Assembly: GCA_947448745.1 (NCBI GenBank)
Contig: CANFOQ010000001.1
Span: forward strand, 113,075-177,074
From: Comamonadaceae bacterium
GTDB taxonomy: Bacteria > Pseudomonadota > Gammaproteobacteria > Burkholderiales > Burkholderiaceae_C
Direction of reading: 5' to 3'
Length of the DNA: 64,000 nt
Made by a program: the position numbers and the translations under genes. Of the stretch, positions 47,461-57,887 are shown piece after piece (the first letter of the stretch is position 1; each line of letters starts with the position of its first letter). The notes under the pieces were generated by a model that was not told the origin of the DNA, ran no database searches, and saw nothing but the letters and a program-made list of their open reading frames with translations.

Positions 47461-47635
47461 GGTTTGAATGGAGAAAGTCAGCCGTGGCCAAGGCTTGTCT
47501 GCGGCCTTGAGGGAGGAACGCCGCCATTGTGCCTTTGCCTGGTGCCCCTTGAAAGGGTGGCCCTTGATCCTGCCTAGAATTGGCCCCTTTGGCAGCCTGC
47601 CTCGTTCCAAGCCACCAACCTGAGCCTCTCCAGCC

Positions 47636-48724
47636 GTGTCCGACACCCCATCCTTTCTGCGCATCGATCACATCACCAAACGTTTTGGTGAAACCGTCGC
47701 CGTCAACAACGTCAGCTTGGATATTGCACGTGGCGAAATTTTCGCCCTGCTGGGCTCATCGGGTTGTGGCAAATCCACCTTGCTGCGGGTGCTGTCAGGT
47801 TTTGAACAACCCAGCAGTGGCCGGGTTTGGTTGGCGGGTCAAGACGTGACCGACTTGCCGCCCTACGAGCGCCCCATGAACATGATGTTCCAGTCCTATG
47901 CCTTGTTTCCGCATCTGAATGTCTGGGAGAACGTGGCCTTTGGCCTCAAGCGTGATGGTGTGGGCAAGGACGAGCTCGCTCAACGCGTGGAAGACATCTT
48001 GCAGTTGGTGCAGTTGCAAAGCTTTGCCAAACGCAGCCCGCATCAACTCTCTGGCGGCCAGCAGCAGCGTGTGGCCTTGGCGCGCAGTTTGGTCAAGCGG
48101 CCGCAATTGCTGATGTTGGACGAGCCCTTGGGCGCACTCGACAAAAAACTGCGCGAACAAACCCAAGTGGAACTGGTCAACATCATCAAGCAGGTGGGCG
48201 TGACATGTGTGATGGTGACCCATGACCAAGACGAGGCCATGACGATGGCTGATCGCATCGCCGTCATGAGCGAAGGACGTTTGTTGCAAGTTGGTTCACC
48301 CAGCGAGGTTTACGAATACCCCAACTGCCGCTTTGTCGCCGACTTTGTGGGCAATGTGAATTTGTTCGAAGGTGAACTGACCGAGGACCAACCCGACCAC
48401 GCGGTGGTTCACAGTGCGGTGTGCCGTTTTCATGTGGGCCACGGCATTTCAGGGCACTTGGGCATGGCGGTCACCGTGGCCTTGCGCCCCGAAAAAATCA
48501 ACCTGTCTTTAAGCCCCATTGGCGGCGATGTGAACACCGTGTCTTGTGTGGTGGAAAGCTTGTCGTACTTTGGCAGCTACACCAGTTATGCCTTGAAGAT
48601 GACCAACGGCCAGTCATTGCATGCTTGGGTGACGAATGCCGATCGGCACCAAGATCCGATTGAAATGGGTCAACAACTGTGGGCCCATTGGCAAAACAAC
48701 GCCATGGTGGTGCTGACCCAATAA
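47636..48724 (+). CDS. ABC transporter ATP-binding protein, PotA/PotG (spermidine/putrescine) type
   Basis: A 362-residue ATPase. Walker A GSSGCGKSTL, signature LSGGQQQRVALARSLV, Walker B LLMLDEPLGALD and switch VTHDQDEA lie in the first 220 residues. A C-terminal TOBE domain follows (ALRPEKINLSL). The QVGSPSEVYEYPN segment and the overall sequence are those of polyamine importers. The start is GTG 47636. No permease or binding-protein gene follows; a convergent gene is next. The ATPase is therefore an orphan here, or its partners lie elsewhere. Confidence 0.9.
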   Translation: MSDTPSFLRIDHITKRFGETVAVNNVSLDIARGEIFALLGSSGCGKSTLLRVLSGFEQPSSGRVWLAGQDVTDLPPYERPMNMMFQSYALFPHLNVWENVAFGLKRDGVGKDELAQRVEDILQLVQLQSFAKRSPHQLSGGQQQRVALARSLVKRPQLLMLDEPLGALDKKLREQTQVELVNIIKQVGVTCVMVTHDQDEAMTMADRIAVMSEGRLLQVGSPSEVYEYPNCRFVADFVGNVNLFEGELTEDQPDHAVVHSAVCRFHVGHGISGHLGMAVTVALRPEKINLSLSPIGGDVNTVSCVVESLSYFGSYTSYALKMTNGQSLHAWVTNADRHQDPIEMGQQLWAHWQNNAMVVLTQ

Positions 48725-48740
48725 GCACAGGTCTTGAAGC

Positions 48741-48780
48741 TGTCGGGCCGCTGGCGTGTCAGGGCAACAGCGGCAGGACA
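48741..48780. terminator. intergenic hairpin between convergent genes
   Basis: TGTC-gg-GCCGCTG (48741-48753) pairs with CAGCGGC-ag-GACA (48768-48780) around a 14-base loop: 11 base pairs with a small internal bubble. It has no T-run, so its terminator role is likely but unproven. Confidence 0.5.
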
Positions 48781-48788
48781 GTGAGGCC

Positions 48789-50177
48789 TTAAGCGCCCGC
48801 CACTTTCATGCGGTTGATCAGCACCGAGCCCACAGTTTTTGCGCCGTAGTTGTAGGTGTCAGCGCCCACGGCCTGAATGCCCATCAACATGTCTTTGAGG
48901 TTGCCGGCGATGGTGATTTCTTGCACGGGAAATGCAATCTCACCCTTCTCGACCCAAAAACCACTGGCCCCGCGTGAATAGTCACCGGTGACGTAGTTCA
49001 CGCCCTGCCCCATCAGTTCAATGACAAACAAGCCGGTACCGAGTTTTTTCAGCATGGCTTTCAAGTCGTCATGGGCTTGGGTGAGTTTGGAGCTGAGCAC
49101 CAGATTGTGGGAGCCGCCCGCGTTGCCGGTGGTGCGCATGCCGAGTTTGCGTGCTGAATAGCTGCTGAGGAAATAGCCCTCCACTGAACCATCGCGAATG
49201 ACCTGGCGGGCCGAGGTTTTGACGCCTTCTTCGTCAAACGCGGAACTGCCTTTGCCGCGCATGACAAATGGGTCTTCGTGCACTTGGATGTGGGCCGGCA
49301 GCACTTGGGTGCCCAAAGAGTCCAGCAAAAAACTGCTTTTGCGGTAGAGCGCACCGCCGCTCAAAGCGTGCACCAAACCACCCAACAAGCCTGCAGCCAA
49401 GGGCGATTCAAACAACACCGGGCAACTGGTGGTGGGGATTTTGCGGCCATGCAAACGGCTCAGGGCGCGTTCGGCGGCATAGCGGCCCACGGCTTCAGGC
49501 GAGGCCAATTCATCGGCGTGGCGCATCGAGCTGTACCAATGGTCGCGCTGCATGTCATCGCCTTTGCCAGCGATGGGGGCCACGGAGATGCTGTGGCGGG
49601 AGCTGGCGTAGCCGCCGCGAAAGCCGTGCGTGTGGGCGCTGAAAAAATGGCTTTGTTGGGCCGACACCGCCGCCCCTTCGCTGTTGGTGATGCGTTTGTC
49701 CACGCCCATGGCCGCCGCTTCACAGCGCAAAGCAATTTCAGCGGCTTGCTCGCTGGTGATGCTCCAGGGGTGGAACAAATCGAGATCGCGTTGATCGTGT
49801 GAAATCAAATCAGGGTCGGGCAAACCGGCCATCGGGTCTTCGGCGGTGAAGCGGGCGATGTCGTAAGCGGCTTGCACGGTGCGTTCAATCGCAGCTTGCG
49901 AAAAATCCGAGGTGCTGGCGCCGCCTCGGCGGTTGCCCAGGTAGACCGATACGCCCAAAGACTTGTCGCGGTTGCGCTCGACATTTTCCAGCTCGCCTTT
50001 GCGCACCGACACGCTCAAACCGGTGCCTTCGGAGGCTTCGGCGGCGGCGTTGGTGGCGCCGATTTTTTTGGCGTGGGCCAAGGCCGCATCCACCAAGGCT
50101 TCAAATTGGGCGCGGCTGTTGCTGAAACCTGGCAAGGCGGCGGACGAGGAGGCGGGAGCGTGAACGGTGTGGGTCAT
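48789..50177 (-). CDS. pmbA: metalloprotease PmbA/TldE homologue
   Basis: A 462-residue partner subunit of the TldD/TldE protease, which processes peptides such as microcin B17 in enterobacteria. Family parts are GLSVSVRKGELENVERNRDKSLGVSVYLG, HPWSITSEQAAEIALRCEAAA, STSDFSQAAIERTV and DYSRGASGFWVEKGE. The HExxxH zinc motif of TldD is absent, as expected of TldE. ATG 50177 is the likely start. It is divergent from yjgA with 40 bases between starts, as in E. coli. Confidence 0.94.
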   Translation of the reverse strand: MTHTVHAPASSSAALPGFSNSRAQFEALVDAALAHAKKIGATNAAAEASEGTGLSVSVRKGELENVERNRDKSLGVSVYLGNRRGGASTSDFSQAAIERTVQAAYDIARFTAEDPMAGLPDPDLISHDQRDLDLFHPWSITSEQAAEIALRCEAAAMGVDKRITNSEGAAVSAQQSHFFSAHTHGFRGGYASSRHSISVAPIAGKGDDMQRDHWYSSMRHADELASPEAVGRYAAERALSRLHGRKIPTTSCPVLFESPLAAGLLGGLVHALSGGALYRKSSFLLDSLGTQVLPAHIQVHEDPFVMRGKGSSAFDEEGVKTSARQVIRDGSVEGYFLSSYSARKLGMRTTGNAGGSHNLVLSSKLTQAHDDLKAMLKKLGTGLFVIELMGQGVNYVTGDYSRGASGFWVEKGEIAFPVQEITIAGNLKDMLMGIQAVGADTYNYGAKTVGSVLINRMKVAGA

Positions 50178-50217
50178 ATCGACAGCTATGATACTTGGGC
50201 ACCTATAACCACACACC

Positions 50218-50859
50218 ATGTCCCGCAAACCCACCAAAGGCTATTACGTCAAAGGTCATTTTGTTGCCGAAGGCAGCGATCTCGACTTGGAGCTCAAGCG
50301 CGAGCAAAAAGGCCAAGATTTATCCAGCAAAACCGACATGAAGCGCGAGAGCACGGAGTTGCAAAAACTGGGTGAGGATTTGCTGGAACTGCGCCCAGAC
50401 GCCATGCTGCAACTGGTGGCGCAAGAACACGTGCCCGAGGCTTTGCACGAAGCCATCCGCGAAGCGAAAAAAATCACCAACTTCGAAGGCAAGCGCCGCC
50501 AAATGCAGTTTGTCGGCAAGCTGATGCGCAAACTCGATGAGGAGCAAGTGCACGCCATTCGTGCTGCGCTGGATGTGCAACACAACGGCAGCGCCGAAGA
50601 AACCTTGGCCCTGCACATGGCCGAGCATTGGCGTGACCGCTTGGTGCAAGACGACGCCGCTTTGGCCGAGTGGCTGAGCGCCCATCCCGACACCGATAGC
50701 CAACAACTGCGTGCCTTGGTGCGCCAAGCCCGCAAAGATGGCCTGCCCGACAAAACCGCTGTGTCCCAAGGTCAGTTCCCACGCCAAGGACGGGCCTACC
50801 GCGACATTTTCAAAATCGTGCGCGACCACCTCACCACTTCCGAATCCCTCAACCCATGA
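50218..50859 (+). CDS. YjgA/DarP family ribosome-associated protein
   Basis: A 213-residue highly charged helical protein of the DUF615 family. Typical segments are KRESTELQKLGEDLLEL, EAKKITNFEGKRRQMQFVGKLMRKLD and QGRAYRDIFKIV at the end. In E. coli the homologue (YjgA, renamed DarP) aids late 50S subunit assembly. Gene order beside pmbA agrees. Its stop overlaps the ATG of mog by 4 bases. Confidence 0.93.
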   Translation: MSRKPTKGYYVKGHFVAEGSDLDLELKREQKGQDLSSKTDMKRESTELQKLGEDLLELRPDAMLQLVAQEHVPEALHEAIREAKKITNFEGKRRQMQFVGKLMRKLDEEQVHAIRAALDVQHNGSAEETLALHMAEHWRDRLVQDDAALAEWLSAHPDTDSQQLRALVRQARKDGLPDKTAVSQGQFPRQGRAYRDIFKIVRDHLTTSESLNP

Positions 50860-51449
50860 CCACCCCTTTTGACACGGTGCGCATCGGCATCGTCTCCATC
50901 AGCGACCGCGCCTCCAGTGGCACCTACGAAGACAAAGGCCTGCCTGCGCTGCGCGACTGGCTGGGCCAGGCCTTGCAAAACCCGCTTGCATTTGAACCGC
51001 GCCTGATCCCCGACGAACAAGCCTTGATCAGCCAAACACTGGTGGAACTGGTGGATGCAGGTTGTCATTTGGTGCTGACCACCGGCGGCACGGGCCCGGC
51101 CAAACGGGACGTGACACCGGAAGCCACTTTGGCGATTGCCGACAAAGAAATGCCCGGCTTTGGCGAGCAAATGCGGCAAATCAGTTTGCGGTTTGTGCCC
51201 ACCGCGATTTTGTCCAGGCAAGTGGCCGTCATTCGCGGCGAGACGCTCATCATCAACCTGCCCGGTCAACCCAAATCAATCACCGAAACTTTGGGCGGCT
51301 TGAAGTCCCCGGATGGGCAGGTGTTGGTGGATGGTATTTTTGCCGCCGTGCCGTATTGCATCGACCTGATCGGCGGCCCTTATTTGCAAACCCACGACGG
51401 TTTTTGCAAAGCTTTCAGACCGAAATCAGCCCTTCGTCCAGTGGCCTGA
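50856..51449 (+). CDS. mog: molybdopterin adenylyltransferase
   Basis: A 197-residue enzyme that adenylates molybdopterin before molybdenum insertion. It has GIVSISDRASSGTYEDKG at the start, the TTGGTGPAKRDVTPEAT loop and the ending LIINLPGQPKSITETLGG. This is the Mog pattern, distinct from MoaB. It overlaps yjgA by 4 bases. No other molybdenum cofactor gene is within the window. Confidence 0.95.
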   Translation: MTTPFDTVRIGIVSISDRASSGTYEDKGLPALRDWLGQALQNPLAFEPRLIPDEQALISQTLVELVDAGCHLVLTTGGTGPAKRDVTPEATLAIADKEMPGFGEQMRQISLRFVPTAILSRQVAVIRGETLIINLPGQPKSITETLGGLKSPDGQVLVDGIFAAVPYCIDLIGGPYLQTHDGFCKAFRPKSALRPVA

Positions 51450-51496
51450 AACGCAGGGCTCGAAGCTGGAAATCCGCTGCCAGCCAAGCCCGTGGT

Positions 51497-51907
51497 TCAG
51501 TCTATTTTGCACTTGAGCTTGGACGTGTTGGTGTCGAAAAACAAATTTTGGAAATAAAGCCTGAAAGGCTGCGGTTTGGGCTTTTTGAACGACAGAAAAC
51601 TCCTCTTGGGCACCACCTCATCGAGCACAGCGTGTTGGGGCGAGAACTTGAGATTCAAAAAAACATAGTGCTCGATCGACTTGAGAAACATCAAGAAGTT
51701 GGGTACGCGAAGTTGGGTCGGGTCCTCACAAGCAAAGCGCCAATGTTCGTTATGTTCATTGGGTTGCAACAAATGCAGTTTGAACTCGAAGTTGTCAATC
51801 AGCAAGCCGTATTGCTCCACACTGAAAGCCAGTTCACCCATGTAGGTTTCTTCATCGTGTTGAAGCACCATCAGGTGATGTGGATAAAGCTTGATGAACT
51901 GTTCCAT
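51497..51907 (-). CDS. hypothetical protein
   Basis: A 136-residue protein starting at ATG 51907 (MEQFIKLYPHHLMVL). It is rich in aromatic and charged residues, with HDEETYMGELAFSVEQYGLLIDNFEFKLHLLQPN in the first half and a basic stretch near the end. There is no signal peptide or membrane helix. The family is not recognised. A reading frame nine codons longer is possible. It stands alone between mog (convergent) and cysE (same strand, upstream). Length and codon use look genuine. Confidence 0.55.
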   Translation of the reverse strand: MEQFIKLYPHHLMVLQHDEETYMGELAFSVEQYGLLIDNFEFKLHLLQPNEHNEHWRFACEDPTQLRVPNFLMFLKSIEHYVFLNLKFSPQHAVLDEVVPKRSFLSFKKPKPQPFRLYFQNLFFDTNTSKLKCKID

Positions 51908-51962
51908 GCCAATAGCGTGCCGTTGAAAAATCAAAGGCCATATTTGAACCGCTAAAAGCTGT

Positions 51963-52736
51963 TTAATCGATCAGTTTGTTGAGTTTTTCGATTTCTAAAT
52001 GGGCAGTTTTTGCCGCTAATTGGGGCACGCAATCGTCGGCATTTGCGGTGCCAGCCGCTATTTTTTCCAAGGCCTGCCAAAGCATGGCGATTTGCTTGTC
52101 TTGCTCTGCGGCATAGTCGATCAGGCCGCGCATGGCTTGACTCAATGGGTCGTCGTTTTGGGTGACGCCATAAGCCGAAAAGCCCATTTTGGAGGCCACT
52201 TCTTCACGCACAGCATCCGACTTGGCCTCGATGATGCGTGCTGGGTTGCCCACGGCGGTAGCGCCAGCGGGCACGGGTTTGGTCACCACCGCGTTGCTGC
52301 CCACTTTGGCACCATCGCCCACGGTGAAGCCGCCCAACACCTTGGCTCCTGCGCCCACCACCACATCCTTGCCCAAGGTGGGATGGCGCTTGGTGCCCTT
52401 GTACAAGGATGTGCCACCCAACGTCACACCTTGGTAAATGGTGCAGCCATCGCCAATTTCGGCGGTTTCTCCCACCACCACGCCCATGGCGTGGTCGAAA
52501 AAAACGCGCTCGCCCACGACAGCCGCCGGATGGATTTCAATGCCGGTGAAAAAGCGCGAGATGTGCGAGATGAAACGACCCAACCAGTAAAAACCTGCTT
52601 GCCAGCAAGCATGGGCCAAGCGGTGAAACAGCAAGGCGTGCAAGCCTGGGTAGCAGGTGAGGACCTCCAACCAACCGCGGGCAGCGGGGTCGCGGTCGAG
52701 GATGGTTTGTGCGTCGGCACGAATTCTTGAAAACAT
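51963..52736 (-). CDS. cysE: serine O-acetyltransferase
   Basis: A 257-residue hexapeptide-repeat acetyltransferase that makes O-acetylserine for cysteine. Key parts are [50 protein letters not shown] and a long C-terminal helix. It is shorter at the N-terminus than E. coli CysE, like the plant- and IscR-linked short forms, and extended at the C-terminus. trmJ lies 9 bases upstream on the same strand, a pair that is common in betaproteobacteria. Confidence 0.94.
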   Translation of the reverse strand: MFSRIRADAQTILDRDPAARGWLEVLTCYPGLHALLFHRLAHACWQAGFYWLGRFISHISRFFTGIEIHPAAVVGERVFFDHAMGVVVGETAEIGDGCTIYQGVTLGGTSLYKGTKRHPTLGKDVVVGAGAKVLGGFTVGDGAKVGSNAVVTKPVPAGATAVGNPARIIEAKSDAVREEVASKMGFSAYGVTQNDDPLSQAMRGLIDYAAEQDKQIAMLWQALEKIAAGTANADDCVPQLAAKTAHLEIEKLNKLID

Positions 52737-52745
52737 GCAAAGAGT

Positions 52746-53474
52746 CTAACTTTTTCCCTTGGCCGACTGGCTCATGGCCTTGGCAATCCCGCGAAGGATG
52801 TGGACTTCTTCTTCCGACAAGTCGGCGCGGTTGAACAACTGGTTCAGGCGTGGCATGAGTTTTTTTGGTGCGGCAGGGTCCAGAAACCCAATCTCGACCA
52901 AGGACTGCTCCCAGTGTTGCAACATGCCGGCGACTTGGGCGGCATCCGCATGGCTGGGCGTGGCAGTGGCTTCTTGCACCGCGTAGCCGCCCAAGGCCAA
53001 GCGCCATTCGTAGGCCACCACCTGCACCGCACTGGCCAGGTTCAAAGAGCCAAAGCTCGGGTCGGTGGGGATGCTCAGGGCCACATGGCAGCTGTAAACG
53101 TCCTCGTTTTTCATGCCGAAACGCTCAGAGCCAAACAAAAACGCGATGCCGCCCTCCCCCGTGGGGTCGGGCAGTGTGGCGAAGTGTTCACGCGGGGAGC
53201 GGGTGGGCGGACCAAAGTCGCGCGGCGTCATGGCCGTGGCGCACAGGTGGGTCATGCCGTCCAAGGCCTCGTCCAGGGTGGCCACGATGCGGGCGTTTTC
53301 CAGCACGTTCAGGGCGCCGCTGGCCCGCTGAATGGTTTCCTCGCGGCGCAGCACATTGGCCCAACGCGGGGCCACCAAGACCAAATCGTCAAAGCCCATC
53401 ACCCGCATGGCGCGGGCCGTGGCACCGACGTTGCCGGCGTGGCTCGTTTCAAGGAGGATGAAGCGGGTGTGCAT
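52746..53474 (-). CDS. trmJ: tRNA (cytidine/uridine-2'-O-)-methyltransferase TrmJ
   Basis: A 242-residue SPOUT methyltransferase that methylates ribose at position 32 of tRNA. The trefoil-knot motifs are [31 protein letters not shown] and [20 protein letters not shown]-terminal helical extension of about 70 residues is characteristic of TrmJ. ATG 53474 is the family start. It is co-directional with cysE and divergent from suhB. Confidence 0.93.
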   Translation of the reverse strand: MHTRFILLETSHAGNVGATARAMRVMGFDDLVLVAPRWANVLRREETIQRASGALNVLENARIVATLDEALDGMTHLCATAMTPRDFGPPTRSPREHFATLPDPTGEGGIAFLFGSERFGMKNEDVYSCHVALSIPTDPSFGSLNLASAVQVVAYEWRLALGGYAVQEATATPSHADAAQVAGMLQHWEQSLVEIGFLDPAAPKKLMPRLNQLFNRADLSEEEVHILRGIAKAMSQSAKGKS

Positions 53475-53479
53475 GGGTC

Positions 53480-53526
53480 TAAAATAGCCGATTGTCGCCG
53501 CCCGTCTTACCGGGCGCATTTTTTTT
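53480..53526 (+). promoter_or_regulatory. suhB leader with -10 box and terminator-like hairpin
   Basis: TAAAAT (53480-53485) is a good -10 box. It is followed by CGCCCG, loop TCTTAC, CGGGCG (53499-53516) then CA and eight T (53519-53526). The suhB ATG is 53 bases further. The hairpin begins within about 10 bases of the predicted start of transcription, so the promoter may in fact lie further upstream. Confidence 0.55.
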
Positions 53527-53579
53527 GGATTCCCCTCGCCTACTTTGGTGCGTGCTTTGAAGGCCGCCACCCCCCGCCC

Positions 53580-54476
53580 ATGAACGTTGCTTCCTCTTCT
53601 TCCATCCACCCCATGCTCAACGTGGCCATCAAGGCTGCACGCGCTGCGGGGGTCATCATCAACCGGGCTGCGCTGGACGTCGAATCGGTGAGGGTGTCGC
53701 AAAAAATGGCCAATGACTTCGTGACTGAAGTGGACCACGCCAGCGAAAACATCATCATCGACACCTTGCTGACCGCCTACCCCGACCACGGCATCTTGGC
53801 CGAAGAGTCGGGTCAAACACGCGGCAACCCGAACGCTGAGAACATTTGGATCATCGATCCGCTGGACGGCACCACCAACTTCATCCACGGTTTTCCGTTT
53901 TACTGCGTCAGCATCGCGCTGCAAAGCCGTGGAAAACTAGAGCAAGCCGTGGTGTTCGACCCTACCCGCAATGATTTGTTCACCTCCACACGTGGTCGCG
54001 GTGCGTTCTTGAACGACCGCCGTTTGCGCGTGAGCAAACGCACCCGCTTGGAAGAATGCCTGATCAGCACCGGCTTTCCGTTTCGCCCCGAAGACGACTA
54101 CACGGCCTATCTGAAAGTGATGGCCGACATGATGAAACGCACCGCTGGTCTGCGCCGCCCAGGCGCTGCGGCGCTCGATTTGGCCTATGTGGCTGCGGGC
54201 TATTCGGATGGATTTTTTGAAACCGGCTTGCAACCCTGGGACATGGCCGCGGGCAGTTTGTTGATCACCGAGGCCGGTGGCTTGGTGGGCAATTTCAGCG
54301 GCGACGCCGACTACCTGCACCAGCGCGAATGCATGGCGGCCAACCCCAAGGTCTACGCGCAAATGGTCGGTCTGCTCAAGCCTTATTCCAAATTTGCCAG
54401 CGTCGAAGAAAAACGCGCGGTCAGCGAATCGCTGAAAACCTTGCGCGTTTCAGCCCCTGAAGAAGGCGGCGAATAA
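53580..54476 (+). CDS. suhB: inositol-1-monophosphatase family protein SuhB
   Basis: A 298-residue magnesium phosphatase-fold protein. Metal site: GILAEESG and [19 protein letters not shown]; second site: [15 protein letters not shown]. The E. coli homologue also binds NusA and takes part in rRNA antitermination. The length exceeds E. coli SuhB by about 30 residues, from a longer N-terminus ([11 protein letters not shown]) and C-terminal tail. If translation starts at [13 protein letters not shown], the N-terminus matches E. coli. ATG 53580 is the first start. Confidence 0.92.
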   Translation: MNVASSSSIHPMLNVAIKAARAAGVIINRAALDVESVRVSQKMANDFVTEVDHASENIIIDTLLTAYPDHGILAEESGQTRGNPNAENIWIIDPLDGTTNFIHGFPFYCVSIALQSRGKLEQAVVFDPTRNDLFTSTRGRGAFLNDRRLRVSKRTRLEECLISTGFPFRPEDDYTAYLKVMADMMKRTAGLRRPGAAALDLAYVAAGYSDGFFETGLQPWDMAAGSLLITEAGGLVGNFSGDADYLHQRECMAANPKVYAQMVGLLKPYSKFASVEEKRAVSESLKTLRVSAPEEGGE

Positions 54477-54482
54477 GCCACC

Positions 54483-55064
54483 TCAGTGCTTGACGACGGC
54501 CTTCTCAATGCGGGGGTCGGGCATGAGCCAAATGCCGGCCACAGTGATCACCATCAGACCGGCCACCAGCGGGTAGCCCAGCAAAGCCGCGGGCATGGAC
54601 AAGGTGGACAGCGTCACAGACGCTTTGAGTTTGCGGGTGTCGCCCACGGTTTGGTGCAAGTCTGAACCAGGACCTTCGTGGCGAAAAATCGCGTTCACCA
54701 AGATGAAGCTGGTGACTGCGCACATCCACAACACAAAGCAATAAACCGCCATGGGAATGGCCGCGAAATGGTTTTCGCCCATCCATGCGGTGGCAAAAGG
54801 CAGCAAAGACAACCAAAACAGCATCGCCAAGTTGGCCCACAACACGGCGCCATTGACGCTTTTGGCCATGTGAAACAAATGGTGGTGGTTGTTCCAATAA
54901 ATGCCCACATACACAAAGCTCAGCACATAGCTGATGAACACCGGCCACAGTGGCAGCAGGTCTTCGAATTCAGCGCCGTGCGGCACTTTGAACTCCAACA
55001 CCATGATGGTGAGGATGATGGCAAATACAGCGTCACTGAACGCTTCAAGTCGAGTGGTGTTCAC
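54483..55064 (-). CDS. TMEM175-family predicted potassium channel
   Basis: A 193-residue membrane protein of the TMEM175 (DUF1211) family. The hallmark RLEAFSDAVFAI (R-x3-FSD) opens the chain in helix 1, and YWNNHHHLFHM and PFATAWMGEN follow in the next helices; about six helices in total. Bacterial members are tetrameric potassium-permeable channels. The start is GTG 55064: it has AAGGAG 7 bases upstream, and the signature is at the right distance. It is convergent with suhB, 6 bases apart. Confidence 0.88.
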   Translation of the reverse strand: MNTTRLEAFSDAVFAIILTIMVLEFKVPHGAEFEDLLPLWPVFISYVLSFVYVGIYWNNHHHLFHMAKSVNGAVLWANLAMLFWLSLLPFATAWMGENHFAAIPMAVYCFVLWMCAVTSFILVNAIFRHEGPGSDLHQTVGDTRKLKASVTLSTLSMPAALLGYPLVAGLMVITVAGIWLMPDPRIEKAVVKH

Positions 55065-55247
55065 AAAGGGCTCCTTTGATGGCCTAGATTGAAATATAAG
55101 CAATCTTAATAGTTAAATATTGATATCTACAGAGCCTGAAAAGCATTTGAATGTTCTATGAACGGGACAATGAACTGCGCTTGTAAGCGGCGCTCAACGT
55201 TGGGAGCGGTGCCTGCTGTGACAATACAGGGCTGATCAACCCCCCTC

Positions 55248-57887
55248 TTGGCTGCATCCACCTTGCGTTCTCAAGCTTCACCCTCGTCCACGAGCCCAGC
55301 ATCATTGGCGGCCCACACCCCCATGATCGCCCAGTACCTGGGCCTCAAAGCCGACTTTCCCCACACCTTGCTTTTCTACCGCATGGGGGATTTTTACGAG
55401 CTGTTTTTTGAAGACGCTGAAAAAGCCGCCCGCTTGATGGACATCACACTCACCCAGCGCGGCCAGTCGGCCGGGCAACCGGTGGTGATGGCCGGGGTGC
55501 CGTTTCATGCGGTGGACAACTACCTCTCGAAGCTGATCAAGCTGGGGGAATCCGTCGCCATTTGCGAACAAGTAGGCGAAGTCGGCGGCAAAGGGCCGGT
55601 CGAGCGCAAAGTGGTGCGGGTGGTGACGCCCGGCACCCTCACCGACGCCGAACTCCTGAATGACAAAACCGAGGCCTATGTGTTGGCCGTGCATGCCAGT
55701 GAACGTGCAGGCAAACCGCAAGGCTGCGGCTTGGCCTGGCTCAGCGTGACCGAAGGCGAGCTGCGACTGGCCGAATGCGCCGCCGATGAACTGCCCGCTT
55801 GGATAGCCCGCATTGCGCCCAGCGAGGTGATTTTCAGCAGCGAGTTGCCCCCGCATTTGCGCCCTCTGTTGAACAGCGCCCCCGTGAAAAGCGAACGCCC
55901 TGCTTGGGCCTTTGACAGCAGCTTGGGCCAACGCAAATTGCTGGAGCAACTGCAAGCCGCCAGCTTGGTGGCGTGGCAAGCGCAAGACCTGGTGCAAGCC
56001 CATGCCGCCGCCTCTGCCTTGCTGGCCTATGCCGAACACACACAGGGCCGCAGCCTGTCCCATGTGCAAAAAGTGCGGGTGGAACGCAACGAAGAACGCA
56101 TCGACTTGCCCGCCACCACGCGGCGCAACCTGGAACTCACCCAAACCTTGCGCGGCGAAGACAGCCCCACTTTGTTTTCCTTGCTCGACACCTGCATGAC
56201 CGGCATGGGCAGTCGGCTGCTCAAACGCTGGCTGTTGGAGCCACCACGCGAACGCAGCTTGGCCCAGCAACGCCTAGACGCCATTGCCGCTTTGCAAGGT
56301 GAACATGGCGCGGGCGTGTGGCGCGAACTGCGCAGCGCCCTCAAAGGTTTGGGCGATGTGCAACGCATCAGTGCCCGCATGGCCTTGCGCCAAGTGCGGC
56401 CGCGCGAACTGGTGGCTCTGGGCTTGGCCTTGCAACGCGCCAGCGCCTTGCCCGCGTTGTTGAAACCGGCTTTGCAAACGCCTTGGATGAACACCTTGTC
56501 GGCGTCCTTGGTGGCACCCCCCGAGTGCGCCGCCTTGCTGCAAGCGGCTTTGCTGCCCGAGCCCGCGGCCATGGTGCGTGACGGTAACGTCATCAACCAC
56601 GGTTTTGACGCCGAGCTCGATGAGTTGCGCAGCATTCAAAACAATGGCGATGAATTTTTATTGGCCCTTGAAGTGCGTGAACGCGAACGCACCGGCATTG
56701 CCAACCTGAAGGTGCAGTTCAACCGGGTCCATGGTTTTTACATTGAGGTGACGCAGGGTCAACTCGACCGCGTACCGGACGACTATCGGCGTCGTCAAAC
56801 ACTGAAAAATGCCGAGCGCTTCATCACGCCCGAGCTGAAAGCCTTTGAAGACAAAGCCTTGTCGGCGCAGGACCGTGCCTTGGCGCGTGAAAAGTTCCTG
56901 TACGAGCAACTGCTGGACAGCTTGCAAACCTTCGTTCCTGCCTTGGGACAAGTGGCCTGGGGTTTGTCCACCTTGGATGTGTTGGCCGCATTGTGCGAAC
57001 GCGCTTTGACGCTGAACTGGTGCGCCCCCGAGTTGGTGAGCACGCCCGGCATCAGCATCACGCAAGGCCGTCATCCCGTGGTCGAGTCGCGTTTGGCTGA
57101 AACCGGTGGCAGCTTCATTGCCAACGACACGCAACTGGGCCCAGCGCAACGCATGCAAATCATCACCGGCCCGAACATGGGCGGCAAGTCCACCTACATG
57201 CGGCAAGTGGCCCTCATTGTGTTGTTGGCCAGCATGGGCAGCCATGTGCCTGCCAGCGCTTGCAGATTGGGGCCCATCGACGCCATCCACACCCGCATTG
57301 GCGCGGCTGACGACCTGGCCAATGCGCAATCCACCTTCATGTTGGAGATGACCGAGGGCGCTCAAATTTTGAACAACGCCACGCCGCAAAGCCTGGTGCT
57401 GATGGACGAAATTGGGCGCGGCACCTCCACCTTTGACGGCCTGGCTCTGGCCAGCGGCATTGCCACGTATTTGCACGACAAAACACAGGCCTACAGTTTG
57501 TTTGCCACGCACTACTTCGAGCTCACCGAGTTCGCGGCCAGCCACCGTGCCGCTGTCAATGTGCATGTGAGTGCCGCGGAAAGCGGCAACGACGTGGTGT
57601 TCTTGCACGAGATTCAAGCTGGTCCTGCCAGCAAGAGCTATGGCATCCAAGTGGCGCGTTTGGCCGGCATGCCCACCGCCGTGTTGAACCATGCCAAACA
57701 TGCCTTGTCTGCTTTGGAAACCGATGCCCAAGCCAGCCGCGCCCAAGTGGATTTGTTTGCCGAGCCGCCTGACAGTTTGGACAGCGGCCCCAGCCCGTTG
57801 CAAGCTGCAGTGAATCAACTCGACCCCGACAGCCTCACCCCCCGCGAAGCGCTGGACGCGCTGTACGCCTTGAAGAAACTCACATGA
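55248..57887 (+). CDS. mutS: DNA mismatch repair protein MutS
   Basis: An 879-residue mismatch-recognition ATPase. The mismatch-binding Phe-x-Glu is in [12 protein letters not shown]. The ATPase has [13 protein letters not shown] (Walker A), [16 protein letters not shown] (Walker B) and [13 protein letters not shown] 55248 is used as start because no in-frame ATG or GTG lies between a suitable site and [11 protein letters not shown], where MutS homology begins. The N-terminal 25 residues are Ser/Ala-rich, so the true start could lie a few codons further in. The 180-base region upstream is AT-rich. Confidence 0.95.
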   Translation: MAASTLRSQASPSSTSPASLAAHTPMIAQYLGLKADFPHTLLFYRMGDFYELFFEDAEKAARLMDITLTQRGQSAGQPVVMAGVPFHAVDNYLSKLIKLGESVAICEQVGEVGGKGPVERKVVRVVTPGTLTDAELLNDKTEAYVLAVHASERAGKPQGCGLAWLSVTEGELRLAECAADELPAWIARIAPSEVIFSSELPPHLRPLLNSAPVKSERPAWAFDSSLGQRKLLEQLQAASLVAWQAQDLVQAHAAASALLAYAEHTQGRSLSHVQKVRVERNEERIDLPATTRRNLELTQTLRGEDSPTLFSLLDTCMTGMGSRLLKRWLLEPPRERSLAQQRLDAIAALQGEHGAGVWRELRSALKGLGDVQRISARMALRQVRPRELVALGLALQRASALPALLKPALQTPWMNTLSASLVAPPECAALLQAALLPEPAAMVRDGNVINHGFDAELDELRSIQNNGDEFLLALEVRERERTGIANLKVQFNRVHGFYIEVTQGQLDRVPDDYRRRQTLKNAERFITPELKAFEDKALSAQDRALAREKFLYEQLLDSLQTFVPALGQVAWGLSTLDVLAALCERALTLNWCAPELVSTPGISITQGRHPVVESRLAETGGSFIANDTQLGPAQRMQIITGPNMGGKSTYMRQVALIVLLASMGSHVPASACRLGPIDAIHTRIGAADDLANAQSTFMLEMTEGAQILNNATPQSLVLMDEIGRGTSTFDGLALASGIATYLHDKTQAYSLFATHYFELTEFAASHRAAVNVHVSAAESGNDVVFLHEIQAGPASKSYGIQVARLAGMPTAVLNHAKHALSALETDAQASRAQVDLFAEPPDSLDSGPSPLQAAVNQLDPDSLTPREALDALYALKKLT

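Noticed and set aside
51880..51900. A DnaA-box-like TGTGGATAA
   Set aside because: Single copy within a coding region, with no cluster of boxes and no replication genes nearby.
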